From Megaleporinus macrocephalus (Eukaryota; Chordata; Actinopteri; Characiformes; Anostomidae), in assembly GCA_021613375.1 (NCBI GenBank), contig CM038720.1, positions 14,663,962 through 14,727,961 of the forward strand: a stretch of 64,000 bases of DNA, given 5' to 3'. Within the stretch, counting starts at the first letter, position 1. The number at the start of each line of letters is the position of its first letter. A program made the translations under genes and the position numbers. A model generated the notes under the pieces. It saw only the letters and a program-made list of their open reading frames with translations. It had not been told where the DNA came from and did not search any database. Below, one piece after another: positions 53,452 to 64,000 of this stretch.

Positions 53452-54060
53452 ACATGCATGACTCTGCCGGCTGAAGGCCTTATACTTGGGCTTATTGACG
53501 GACTTATCAACCCCCATTGACCACCATTCATTGGAACTCCAGTTAGGGCTATACACCTACATGAGTGTGGTGATGGATTTGAGGTACAAACGCTGGTCCT
53601 CTCCCGATGGAACCGACACACTATGACTAAGGACTTTCATAAAGATCAAGAGAGCTGGGCTGGAACCAGAAGAGCCATTAAATGGACTTGAAGTATAAAT
53701 AACCTATAAGTGTTTTCTTTACATGTATAATGGAGCAATCTTGCTATGCTGAAGCTTAACTGGGATGTTGGAATTGGAATCAGCTTCAGCGGGGCAGGGT
53801 GATGTGTAGCTCTCTGTAGAGCAGACCACTGTAAAACTGTGAATACATTCCACAACATGAAGTGGGCTCCATGGTGTTGTATCCTAGAACCAATGCCATA
53901 GTTCTGTCTCCCATAATCACTGTTTGGTGCAAGGATAAGGATCTGGGCCACTTCTTTAATGTTGACTTGGAGATACATACTACGCTAGTATGCTATGGAT
54001 GTAACTTATTTGACAGGAACCCAGTATTTATTTATTTAAATAAAGATAACCTTGAAATGA
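53452..54060 (+). other. plk2 3' UTR with AU-rich element and poly-A signal
   Basis: Non-coding. Ends with 'tatttatttatttaaataaa' (about 54025-54044): overlapping ATTTA pentamers directly before AATAAA. AU-rich elements of this kind mark unstable immediate-early mRNAs, in line with PLK2's known short-lived induction. Confidence 0.7.
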
Positions 54061-55802
54061 CCAGTGGCTTTTGAATGCTTATTTCAACTGAATTTGCCAG
54101 TGGTTTAATGACCTTGATGGGAGTTCTAATGGCTGTATAAATGTACAGTCTTTAGAGCCACAACAGCAGCTGTATTGTCAACCATTCAACCAGAACAAAC
54201 AATAGTTGGTATTGTGGAGTAGTCGAATTATGGAGGTTTCTGTCCTATAGAGCTAAATGCCAGCCATTGCAGCTGACATGGATAAGCCCAGGGAAGTAAC
54301 CACATAAACGCAAGCAAGACTCAAATGGCGAGAAAGGAGTCTACCATTCTTGTGAAAAGTGAAAATTGCCTAGTCTCTTTGCTGACAAGGCTTAAGCCCA
54401 CCCCCCCTAATATTGAGATGGAAAGAAAATGGGGAGGAGGGGGGACTGTGTTTGCTCCCTTTTGCCCACTTTCTCATCATGCAATGATTTTAAGCTGAGT
54501 CACAGTCATGAAAATATCTTCCTAAAAAGACTACCCTCTCTCCACTCTGACAAACAAGGCTATTCTTCTTCCAGTGCACCTTTTATCCTTTAGATAACAA
54601 TCACATTAACGTGTGAGAACAATTTACTGAGACAGCAGTAAAAGCAAGAGGGCTACTGAAGTGGTGTGCGTTTTGATGAAAAGATTGAATCAGTTCTATT
54701 TTGGGCCCAAGCTGCCCTGCGTTATGTTTGCCTGCTCAATCAAAAGTCTGCTTCAAGTGAACTTTAGTAACTTATTGGCCCCTCCTCAAACTCACTGTAA
54801 CAGATTTGCAGAGAAGCTTCAGCAACTTGACATCAAATTTTCAGTATTTATTAGTGTACTGATTGTGCTTTCTCATGATCCAAGTAACAGTATTCAGTAA
54901 TGCGAATGTCTGGGCTTTAGTGCACACTCCATTATTATTAGCTAGGATGTTGAACATGGGCCCTGCTTTAGTAGGGTAAGCTGGTAGACTAGACTCCTGT
55001 GAAAGTTTTCACAACATGAAACTGGACTCCTCAGAGATGTATGCTTAAAAAGCAATGCCATAGTTCTGTCACCTATAAGCACTCTTCTGTGACTGGTCAT
55101 ATTAAATTTGTTAGGTTTTTTTAGTTTTTGGTTGTATTTTCTCATAACACAGTTTCAAACTCATTCACTAATGCTCAAAAATGCATTCTAGGTCTGGACA
55201 CCAGGGTAGCCAGTCCATTGTTCTGTCTGATTTGCCAGTTTCCTTCTTTTTTGTCTATTTCCTTTCTTTTCTGAGTGGCAGCTTCTCGACAGTTATGCAT
55301 CCTTTTAGACTCAGTGTTGAGTGGAGATGGACAGAAGCACCTTTGGATATTTTCATGAATATGGACGTGGTAAGGCTTTTAATGTGTTTATCTGTGAACA
55401 GTAAAATTGTGATCCACCATATCTTGCTCAGTTGTTAGGAGTCTCAACAATTTTTTAACTCTTGTTTTTTCAATCTCCTGATTTTTCACTATATTCTATT
55501 GACTGACTGTCCACTTTCTCTAGTAAGTGGATTATTTTACATCTAATCTCCTCAGAGCAATCTCTTGCAAAAAGAATAAACTGTTCTTAAGGGCCTTTTT
55601 TGCAGGAAATGAAATAAATGGGTGGTTGCTGGCGTGTGCACAATACTATTGGTCATGACCGTGGTCACCTGCAATAACCTATTGCCACCTCAAGGTAAAT
55701 TTGCACAGAAAACAGATAAACACTGAATGCACAACTAGATTCCGCAATGGTCAGTTTGCTGACACATCTAGTAACTTGTTGAACATGGGTAGGCTAAAAT
55801 GA

Positions 55803-55833
<31 letters not shown>

Positions 55834-57289
55834 AGGGGTTACATTATGTCACTCGGTTACCATGTCAACATGCGATTGTTTCGGAAATGTTTTCCCTGAC
55901 AGCGTTTGTCCAACTGGCATCTCCTCCTTTGGCTGTGAGTAAAAGAGTGTTCTTGGAACCAGAACGAAAAGTTCTGTCTGTAAACCACAGTCCAACAGAA
56001 TAGCCCTATGGTTGTACTGGAGTTCCTACTCACGCCATCTGGCGCTATGAAATGTAGGCCGTTTCGTCTCTGATGAGTCAAGGCTGGATTACTTAATAGG
56101 CTAAAAAAACAAAATACGACTTTGCTTGTTATATAATTCTCCTGTCTCTTCAGATGGCAGAATTCAAACAAGCACAAAAATGCCCAAAATCTCAATACAT
56201 GCTATACAATATGAGGTAAACTACGGCTGAAGGTTATTTTGTACCTGTCAGCAGGCCTACGATTGGTGGTTTAGCGTGTCAGTCGAATTTAGTTTTCAGG
56301 CAGTAGTAGGTGGATCTTGGGCACATTAAGTGGCAAAAGGTACCGCAAGACTATTTTGCATCAGATCAAAATTGCAAATGACATGAGGTATGGAAACTAT
56401 CCAACCAAAGATCTAGGCCTCCAATTTGCTAACTCAAGAGCCCTTACTGTATCATGAACTCTCAACAGTCCGCAAAAGAAATCACTTTTATTTCTTTGTG
56501 ATGTTTACACCTGGTCACTTCATGTGACTAGTATCTGGATTGTAACCTGATAAAATATTAGCTACATGCATTTACACTTAGTGTTCTAATGCATCTCAAC
56601 CCAAAATCTGATCACTGCGTAGGTAGAAATATGCAAATCAACTCAAGCAACTAGATACTGCAATATCGATTGAGCCTCTATTGACCTTTGATTCTAACCT
56701 TACTGTGATTGCCTACAATGCTAAGAATTAATTTATACTGAAATTAACAGCCAGAATAACTTATAATTAAAATGTTATTGAATCTCAGTTTGAATCTTAA
56801 ATCTCTGAATCTCAAAAAAAGATAGCATAGAATCTAAATTATTCTTAATTGAGCTCCAACTTATTTCCAGACAGGTTGGACAAATAGCTTTCAGTCACCT
56901 CCCTAACTATGACATTGGCAATGTTTTTCCAGAATGATACTAACAGCTGAAACTGAATGAGTGTTGACAGTTTGTTCTGGTCTATGCTTTTTTCCATCAG
57001 GGTATACGGCTATATCAGGCGTAAGGTCTGTTGTTGTTTTCTGTGTAGTTAATTGACTATGTAAATATAAATAACTGAATTAGTCCAAATCCACTTCCTT
57101 ACCCTAGATGTACTTGATCAGCGAGCTGTAAATCATGAGGTCCATTTTTGACCTAATCACTTAATTAGTAAAATAACTTCCAAAATAAACGAATTGTCAA
57201 CTTCTTATTTAGTTTTTTTATTATTATTTACTATTTATTTTGCTCTATGAAGTAATTTAGTTAACTGTATTCACATACTTAGCTGAACA
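54061..57289. other. Gene-free stretch downstream of plk2
   Basis: No supported ORF or RNA gene. Contains an (AT)n tract at 55804-55826 and AT-rich unique sequence. Open frames here are short and lack recognisable motifs or splice context. Confidence 0.6.
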
Positions 57290-58474
57290 TACAGTGCCCT
57301 CCACAATTATTGGCATCCCTTGTTAAAATGTGTTAAAAACCAATTTTTATTGGTTTTCAAACAGAAAAATGGAACCCAAATAACTTATGTGAATTAAAAA
57401 AAACCTGACCAAGAAATCATTATTTTTCATAAAATCACATGTTCCACAATTATTGTACCCCAAACATTTCCTAAAAAATAAATGTAATTTCTGTCATACC
57501 TAATGTAGTTTATAAAGTTGATCAGAGTATCTAGGAACCTTTATTTAGTAATTTAGTCACTTATCTACACCTGCACATATCTACAGTCAGAGAAATCACC
57601 AAGAAGTTCAAAACAACTGGGAAGGTCCAAAGCTCACTGTTAAAGAATTGCATCAGAGTAGCATTTAAGCGGTACTGGGATTTCAACTGGGACTCTTCAG
57701 CTGTGCTTTGGTCAGATGAGACCAAGATGGAGTGACATCGCTGATGCTTCCAAAGGCCCCGGAAACCTTGTTAGAGTGCACGGCATCATGGACTCTTTGA
57801 AATACTAGGATATTTTAAATCAAAATCTGGTGGCCTCTGCTTGAAAGCTTAAGATGGGTCATCGTTGGGTCTTTCAGCAGGATAATGACCCTAAACATGT
57901 TGCCAAATCTACACAAAAATGGTTCACCAGACTCAAGTCAAGTCAAGTCAAGTTTATTTGTATAGCGCTTTTTACAACAATGTTGTCACAAAGCAGCTTT
58001 ACAGGAATTTTAAAGCATGAAAAACATGAAATCACAACACTTTATCAAGCTCATCCCATGGCCATCTCAGTCCCCAGACCTCAACCCTATTGAAAATCTG
58101 TGGGGTGAGCTGAAGAGGGGAGTGCATAGGAGAGGACTTTGGACGATTTAGAGAGATTGTGCAAAGAGGAATGATGGAAGATTCCTCTCTCTGCATTCTC
58201 CCATCTTGTGAAATGTTATAGGAGAATATTAAGTGTTCTCTTGCTGGCAAAAGGGGGTTATACAAAATATTAACAGCAGGGGTGCCAGTAATTGTGGCCC
58301 AGAAATTTCATGTGAAAGAATGAGTTCTTAATGTGGATTTTTTTCCCATTGAATGAATGCACTTTAATTAAAGGTTGGATTTTTCTCTTTTTTGCAGTGT
58401 TGTGCTATATTTCAATTTGGAAGGCTAAAAACACATCTTAACGAGGGGTGCCAATAATTGTGCAGGGTGATGTA
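57290..58474 (+). mobile_element. Tc1-like transposon remnant, interrupted by an L2 tail
   Basis: The TIRs are 'tacagtgccctccacaatta' (57290) and the inverted end with 'cacaattattggcacc' (to 58474), with TA at each edge. Plus-strand transposase scraps: [20 protein letters not shown] then WFTR (about 57857-57930), and after an interruption the [21 protein letters not shown] block (about 58055-58120). The N-terminal half is deleted. The 57934-58045 insert splits the catalytic domain. Confidence 0.88.
57934..58045 (-). mobile_element. L2-type LINE 3' tail inserted in the Tc1 element (antisense)
   Basis: 'tcaagtcaagtcaagtttat' and 'caaagcagctttacag' form the reverse complement of the L2 3' end also seen at 40640-40840. 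The tandem TCAAG repeats are the LINE tail. Its position between the QKWFTR and SPRPQP-type blocks shows that it jumped in after the Tc1. Confidence 0.7.
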
Positions 58475-58509
58475 CAACTACAACTATGTGTATTAAATAT
58501 CCTATTTAA

Positions 58510-58536
58510 CTCTCTCTCTCTCTCTCTCTCTCTCAC
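58510..58536. repeat. (CT)n microsatellite
   Basis: About 12 CT units. The surrounding 58475-59776 holds no recognised gene. Confidence 0.85.
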
Positions 58537-59776
58537 TCTGTGTCACTGAGTTAACTAACAATGTTACAAGTAAACAAATATAGAATAAATATTCTAGTCC
58601 CATTTGGTTGGGTAGGGTTGAAACACCCATGGCTGTCTATATCTAATGGAGGTACATGGAAAAAAACACTTCTAATACAACTGAGGTTTAGACTTTTGTG
58701 ACCTTGTGGCCTAGTAGCAGCCATGGATTAGCCAAGACATCTTCAGCATGTTAAGCTTTATACTCCAGCTATTAGCTCTAAAATGCGCAAAAGTATGAAC
58801 AAAATGTAAATTTAAGATGGCTGCTGCTACTGTTTTTAGATCTTGTCCTTTTTTATAGACAATAATATATCAAACAATGTCAGAAGCCACATAAGCAACT
58901 GTACTTGACACATTGAGGAAAGGTTGAAGAATCAGGGTGTGTAGTTTTTTAATTGAGTTGAAGCAGACATCAGAACCCAATCATGTCTTGGCTGTTTTTG
59001 CCGGTCCTTAAATAACGTCTTGTAAGAAGACACCTCTGCTGCATGTGCTTCATCAGCTCAGTGTACGGCGAAAAAATGGGCATTCAAAAATAGCGACTGA
59101 GAGGAGCTATCAGCTGAAATTTCAAAATGAAGTGTCATCGCAGGTCACCTTTGATGGAACTTGACTGCTAGAGGATAAGCCTATCATATACACAGAACAG
59201 GAGAAAGGCTCACCGCAGCCCAATAGCATTGTTCCTTTCTCACCGCTGCTTTCTAAACTAAACAACATAAAAAGATTATATAAATCACTTTTGGTCTACA
59301 GGAATGATATAGGAGTTCAGGCGCTGTGTTCTTCAGGTGAGGTCAGCCACCTCATACCTCTGTAATCACGTTTACCTGTATTCTGGTGCCAGGTCTCCTG
59401 CTTCATGTTCTGCTGCTGTGCAATGTGAGAAGGCACCAGATGTACAAAGGGCTAATTTTGGTAGAACAGTCTTTGAGCTTACTCCTCTGAATTAATTAGC
59501 TCAATTCCGTTAGCATGGCTTTGATTTGGTCTCGCTCTCATGATCCATTGCTTTCACAGAACAGATAAATAGAAAAAGAGGGCAAAGCAAAAACACTAAT
59601 TGTTACAAATACCTTGTTGCTCTGTTAAAAAAACAAGCATCTCTAAACTAATGATAATTGTATTCATTTTATTAGTAATAATAAAATAGAGGTTTTATTC
59701 CATTTTGTATTGGTCTATTCATCATGAAATTATACACAGTTAACAGTTGCTGGGGTCGACTTTAGATATTTGGGTA

Positions 59777-60986
59777 TACAGTCAGATGCATAAGATTGTT
59801 GACAATAACACCTTTTTTGTAATTTTGACTTTTGCCTCAATAGATTTAAAATGCTGCAGGCAAGATGTGATTAAAATCAGGTTTGAATATGGATGGTAGG
59901 AACATGTTCCTACCAATATTTTGGGTTTGAAAAATTGTCCCTCCGAATATTCAAACTATATTTGGAGTGGATAATTCCAATTGGGTCTTTCAGAGGCATT
60001 TTCTAGATGCTGTTTAATCATGATGACATTAGGGTGCTCTCCGAAGACTGATGTCATGATGTACCAATTTTCTTACTGTTAGACTCAAAGAAGCAAGAGG
60101 TGATCTGTGTGCTAGCACTACATTATCAAGGCTCTCAGTCCATAAAACTCAAGCCCTGGCAAAAATGTAGTATTTCAGATGACTTTCTCTCTTTCCATGT
60201 CATACCAATTGATTTTTTGCAGGGTACACCCTTGATTGAAATGTAGACTTTTAGCTAATTCAAGGTATTCAACAAAAACACTGCATCAACTATTTCAGAT
60301 TTAAGAGCCATTTTACATAGTCCTCCCATTTTCAGAAGTAATTAGACATCCTAACAAATATAAATACAGGATTATATACACAATGTGTTTTGGGGCGTCT
60401 GTGAAGCACTGTATTTTTAGCAATATTTGCCATAACACTGCCTCCACCATGTTTCCCAGAGTGGTATCCTTTCCTTCTCCCCTCTGTTCTCTTTCCATCA
60501 TTCTGGTACAAGCTAATCTTATTTACCTCTGTCCAAAGGATCTTGTTCCCGAACTGGGCAGGCATTTTTATGATTTCTTACAGTGTTGAATCTGGCTTTT
60601 CTGTTTGTGAGAGTTATCAGTGGTTTACATCCAGAGGTAATTCTGTATTTACACTCCTAAAAGTGTCTTTTGGTTGTAGACTCAGACAATGATACACTGA
60701 ATGTCTGGAATGTCCATGACTTGACTAGATGTTATGAAGGGACTTTCTTCACCACAGAAAGAGTTCTGCAGTTGTCCACATAGTCATTGCTTTTTGGAGA
60801 ATGTACCAAATTTGTTTTTGGTTTTTTTTTTATTCAGCCTATTTATGGCTGCCTTTACTTGCATCAACACCTCTGTTATGGCCTGGAAAACCAGACAGAA
60901 GACATAAACAGATGACACCCTCTCACTATTAATATGCACAGACCAAATACAAAACAGCCTACCATATACTTATGGACCTGGCTGTA
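59777..60986 (-). mobile_element. Tc1-like transposon remnant, transposase on minus strand
   Basis: The left end 'tacagtcagatgcataag' and the right end (RC 'tacagccaggtccataag') make ~18-bp TIRs 1.2 kb apart, flanked by TA. The minus-strand frame at 60332-60565 keeps the Tc1 block FGNKILWTEVNKISLYQNDG then KHGGGSVM: 'W.kVLwtDEskf.lfg.dG' with the catalytic Asp lost, then the well-known KHGGGSVMvWG. Decayed and inactive. Confidence 0.85.
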
Positions 60987-62522
60987 TATTGTCTTTTCTA
61001 ATATATTCATTTATAATGAATTAATTATTTGATATAATTGAGAATTGAGATTCAGTGAGATTCAGATTTTATTCAGTGTTTTGACAACAAATCAAAATGC
61101 ATTTAAAGTAAAAACAACTTGTGATATGTTATTATAGCACCTTGGCTGTACTTGGCAGAGAGTTGAAACACCATTCTCCCAAAAGACATTTCCTTACTCA
61201 TTGTTTTGATGATGGTGGTGGAGAGCTGAAAATCACCCACCAGTGTTAAGGGTGGCTTAAGATCTGGTAACTGCAAAGGCCATAGCAAATGATTTATAAT
61301 AGTTTTATTCTCAGCAAACCATTTGGTGAACCCTTGTGTCTTGTACCAGAAGAGACATCAGGATAGAAATGCAACGTCATAGGATAAAGGTATAATTAAC
61401 TTTGTATTGATTTACTGTAACCCTATGAGGACACAAATGGAATCAAACTGCAAGAAAATATCTCACTACAACACCATCGGACTTCTGCACTATAAGTGTG
61501 TAGAATTCAGGTCTTTGCTGTTCTTGTGGTGTATGTTGCATACTTGTGGAAAACATGATGAAAGATGACTCATCTGAACATATCACTGTTTTCCACATCT
61601 CTGTACACCCGTTTCAGCATCACTAAACTCACTGAACAAACATGCATTTGTTTGTTGTAATTAAGGGTTTTATACGATACCCTACTATAATACTCTTGCT
61701 GACAGTCTAAGCGTGTACGACATTCTCATTCACATGAGCATCACAAGCACTAAATGCATTAACCATTTCCAGCCATATTTACTGATGTCCTGGTGAATAG
61801 ATATTAATGATAGATCTAAATGCAGATGTCACTTTAGTCACTGTTCCTACTGAAACACTAGCCAACACTAACTTACCTCATTTACATTAGAACCTAATCC
61901 AGAGACGTCAGGCCCTGCTCAGCAATTTTATACATGCCACAGAGCATGTTAATAGCTTAAATATATCATGCACTACACTAACATCACAATTTCAAGTGTT
62001 TTCAAGTTCAGGTTGTCCCATTGCCTTCTAAGATGAATGCTGAAGAGCCTGCATGGTAAATGCATGCATAACAAATAAGGTTCATACATATAAACTTGGT
62101 TGATCAGGAGGATATGACCCTTCTGTGCATGTATCAAGAGCTAGAAAACGCCATCTGATAACAGTGAATCACTCATACTTACATAATGGGCATCTGCCAT
62201 TCACTCAAATGTCCATCACAGCACTGCCCAGAATCCAAGTGTCCTACATTAGATGCATGCATCACACATTTGCCCCAGTTTTCTGCTTTCCTTTGCAATG
62301 TGTGTGGCTTTGTTAGGAACATATTTTGTGGTTACATCATTAGCACTGCTGTTCATGGCTAAAGCTGTCATACAAACAGCACTGCTAAAGTATCAGTATT
62401 TTAATTATCACAAAAAAGAAATATAGTATAAAATATAGTTTGCAGTTGCATTTAGAAAAACATGTCAGTGCAAATTCAATGCAGCAGTTTAGCTTCAGTG
62501 TTTCAGTCAGCACTTTTATTTA
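60987..62522. other. Gene-free AT-rich stretch with weak repeat traces
   Basis: 'gactcatctgaacatatcac' with 'ttttccacatctctgt' near 61567-61602 resembles a piece of another common fish DNA transposon, but no ends are visible. No coding signal. Confidence 0.4.
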
Positions 62523-62612
62523 GCCTTTTTCAAACCGAAGTCCATACTGAAAGGCTCCTTAATAGTAATAGAGCTATTAAGGAGCATTTCAGTATGGACT
62601 TCTAAAAAGGCA
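62523..62612. repeat. Near-perfect 90-bp hairpin
   Basis: The arms 'gaagtccatactgaaaggct' and 'agcatttcagtatggacttc' pair with one mismatch. Pairing extends outward through the 'gcctttt...aaaaaggc' ends and inward through 'ccttaatag/ctattaagg'. The loop is about 8 nt. Could be a tiny palindromic MITE, a cruciform, or a transcribed hairpin; no promoter seen. Confidence 0.8.
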
Positions 62613-64000
62613 AAATACAAGGTAGCCCATTAGAACAGGTCATTTGCAAGAAAATATTTAAATGGTTTCTTAAAATTCTCAAGTATGTGGAGCATTATCA
62701 CTCCTCTGCCACTTCTTAAGGTAGCCATACTATTGAAGTTTTGAGAGGCATTTAAGTAAAATCTGTTTTATTGAGTTTTATTGTGAATTATTCAAGAAAT
62801 GGTTAAGTCTGGAGTAGATTGATTTCAGTTTCTACTACTAGAGTGCCCCCTTGAGAATATTTAGACTGCTAAACATGAGGGAGTGAGTGAGTGGGGAGTT
62901 ATATAATAGGCCAATGACCTGCTCCAGATTTAGATTGCTGAGCTACTTGTTTGGAATGATTTCTTATAAGTACAGGACAAATTCAGTTCAGTTCAAACTT
63001 AATATAATACTCAATATAAGTGTATTTATCTATCCTGCAATATAAGTGTATTTATCTATCCTGCAAAGCTATAATGATATAAAATGGGAAAATATGTGAT
63101 GTGATTGGATGACAGTATCAAGAAGTAGAAATATGTACAAGACAGTGTGTCTGATGAAGAAAGTGTGTGTTTAGTGGGGATGGGGGGCTGGTGTAGGCTA
63201 TATGCAAATAATTGCAAGATTGAACGTATCATCAGAGAATTACTGTAAGCACTGTTTTCCTGCATTTTTCCTTTCTTTCTTAACACCATCACGTTGCAAA
63301 ATGCCACAATAATGACTGGTGTTTCATGCTTAAGCTGCCAGTAGCAGTATTGCAGTAGTCTAGAACCGGAGGTTTGCTGTGTGTTGCATTTTTGTGGCCC
63401 CGTGACTTGTTCATTCATGCTGTGTGGCACACCACGGAACGTCAACACACAGGCGGTTTCCTTAGAAGGCGACCGCGCCCGTACATTCCTCCACACACCT
63501 GCACACTCTTTCACACGGCTTCTCCCTCCCACACACCACCAAACATTCCACACTGTTGGCCTACACAATTACAGTTGACACAATACACCATACTAAACAG
63601 TCATTGTAATATTAATTACAGTCGGTCCAGCTGAGCATCAAATGAGGAACTCCAGCAGTGGATCAAAGCTATTTCTGCTTCATATTGAATGAACCCCTTA
63701 ACCCTTTAATGCAAAGTCTAATAAGCAACTATTAGATTTTGATTGACTGTTTATGTTTAATGACATGATTTCTATGTGCTTTAGATATGTAAAGAATGTG
63801 AAAAACAATGTTTAAGCATCAATAGTTACTAGAGTTAGGTATTAATTTGGGGCTCTTTGATAATACTGGTGGTAAGCAGTTGTATGTTAGCACTAAGCTG
63901 CATGTTTGCTTTGATCTAAGAACTGACTGTAACCTGGTTAGCTATAGCCTGTATTTCTCACACAATTGGGCCCACACATTGTAAAACAAAATGTGATATC
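62613..64000. other. Gene-free end of window
   Basis: Holds a 26-bp perfect tandem duplication (63015-63066) and C-rich sequence near 63470-63550. The open frames in 63056-63634 overlap on both strands and show no domain. Confidence 0.5.
63015..63066. repeat. 26-bp tandem duplication
   Basis: 'tataagtgtatttatctatc' + 'ctgcaa' occurs twice without change (63015-63040, 63041-63066), so it is recent. Confidence 0.95.

Noticed and set aside
63056..63634. Overlapping ORFs on both strands near the window end
   Set aside because: The frames overlap in antisense and show no family signature. The C-rich composition explains the openness.

Overview
This window is nuclear DNA of a teleost fish. The evidence is intron-rich vertebrate genes with GT/AG splice sites, many microsatellites, and the dispersed repeats usual in teleost genomes: decayed Tc1/mariner transposons, L2/Rex1-like LINE fragments, MITEs with terminal inverted repeats (TIRs) and a possible solo LTR. 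The repeat set leans towards an ostariophysan (characin or catfish type), but I cannot fix the species.

Layout: (1) 785-2059 (+) holds the last two coding exons of pde4d, followed by a long AT-rich 3' UTR to perhaps ~6.1 kb. (2) 6.1-14.3 kb is convergent intergenic DNA with repeat pieces, an ISL2EU-like ORF fragment, two CTCF-like motifs and the 3' UTR of rab3c. (3) 14278-39445 (-) is the complete five-exon rab3c gene; its ~20 kb second intron holds Tc1 and LINE debris. (4) 41344-45988 (+) is a FAM173-family lysine methyltransferase gene with a frameshifted, shortened second exon and a ~1 kb TIR transposon in its first intron. (5) 46220-46696 (-) is a 158-residue single-pass membrane adaptor that I identify as the fish counterpart of GAPT. 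(6) 49443-53451 (+) is complete plk2 in 14 exons, with a recognisable promoter and an AU-rich 3' UTR. (7) 54-64 kb is gene-free and carries two ~1.2 kb Tc1 remnants, a strong DNA hairpin and simple repeats.

The order and relative strands PDE4D > < RAB3C / GAPT / PLK2 match human 5q11.2 as I recall it. This is a conserved vertebrate microsynteny block, with the FAM173-like gene as an extra member. The genes are not one pathway: cAMP hydrolysis (pde4d), synaptic vesicle Rab (rab3c), leukocyte adaptor (gapt), stress and activity-induced kinase (plk2), mitochondrial-type methyltransferase (FAM173).

I saw no CRISPR array, tRNA, rRNA or clearly new multi-gene system. The observations most worth following up are the diverged fish GAPT, the damaged FAM173 gene, and a transposon insertion whose target duplication and unoccupied paralogous site can both be read in this window.
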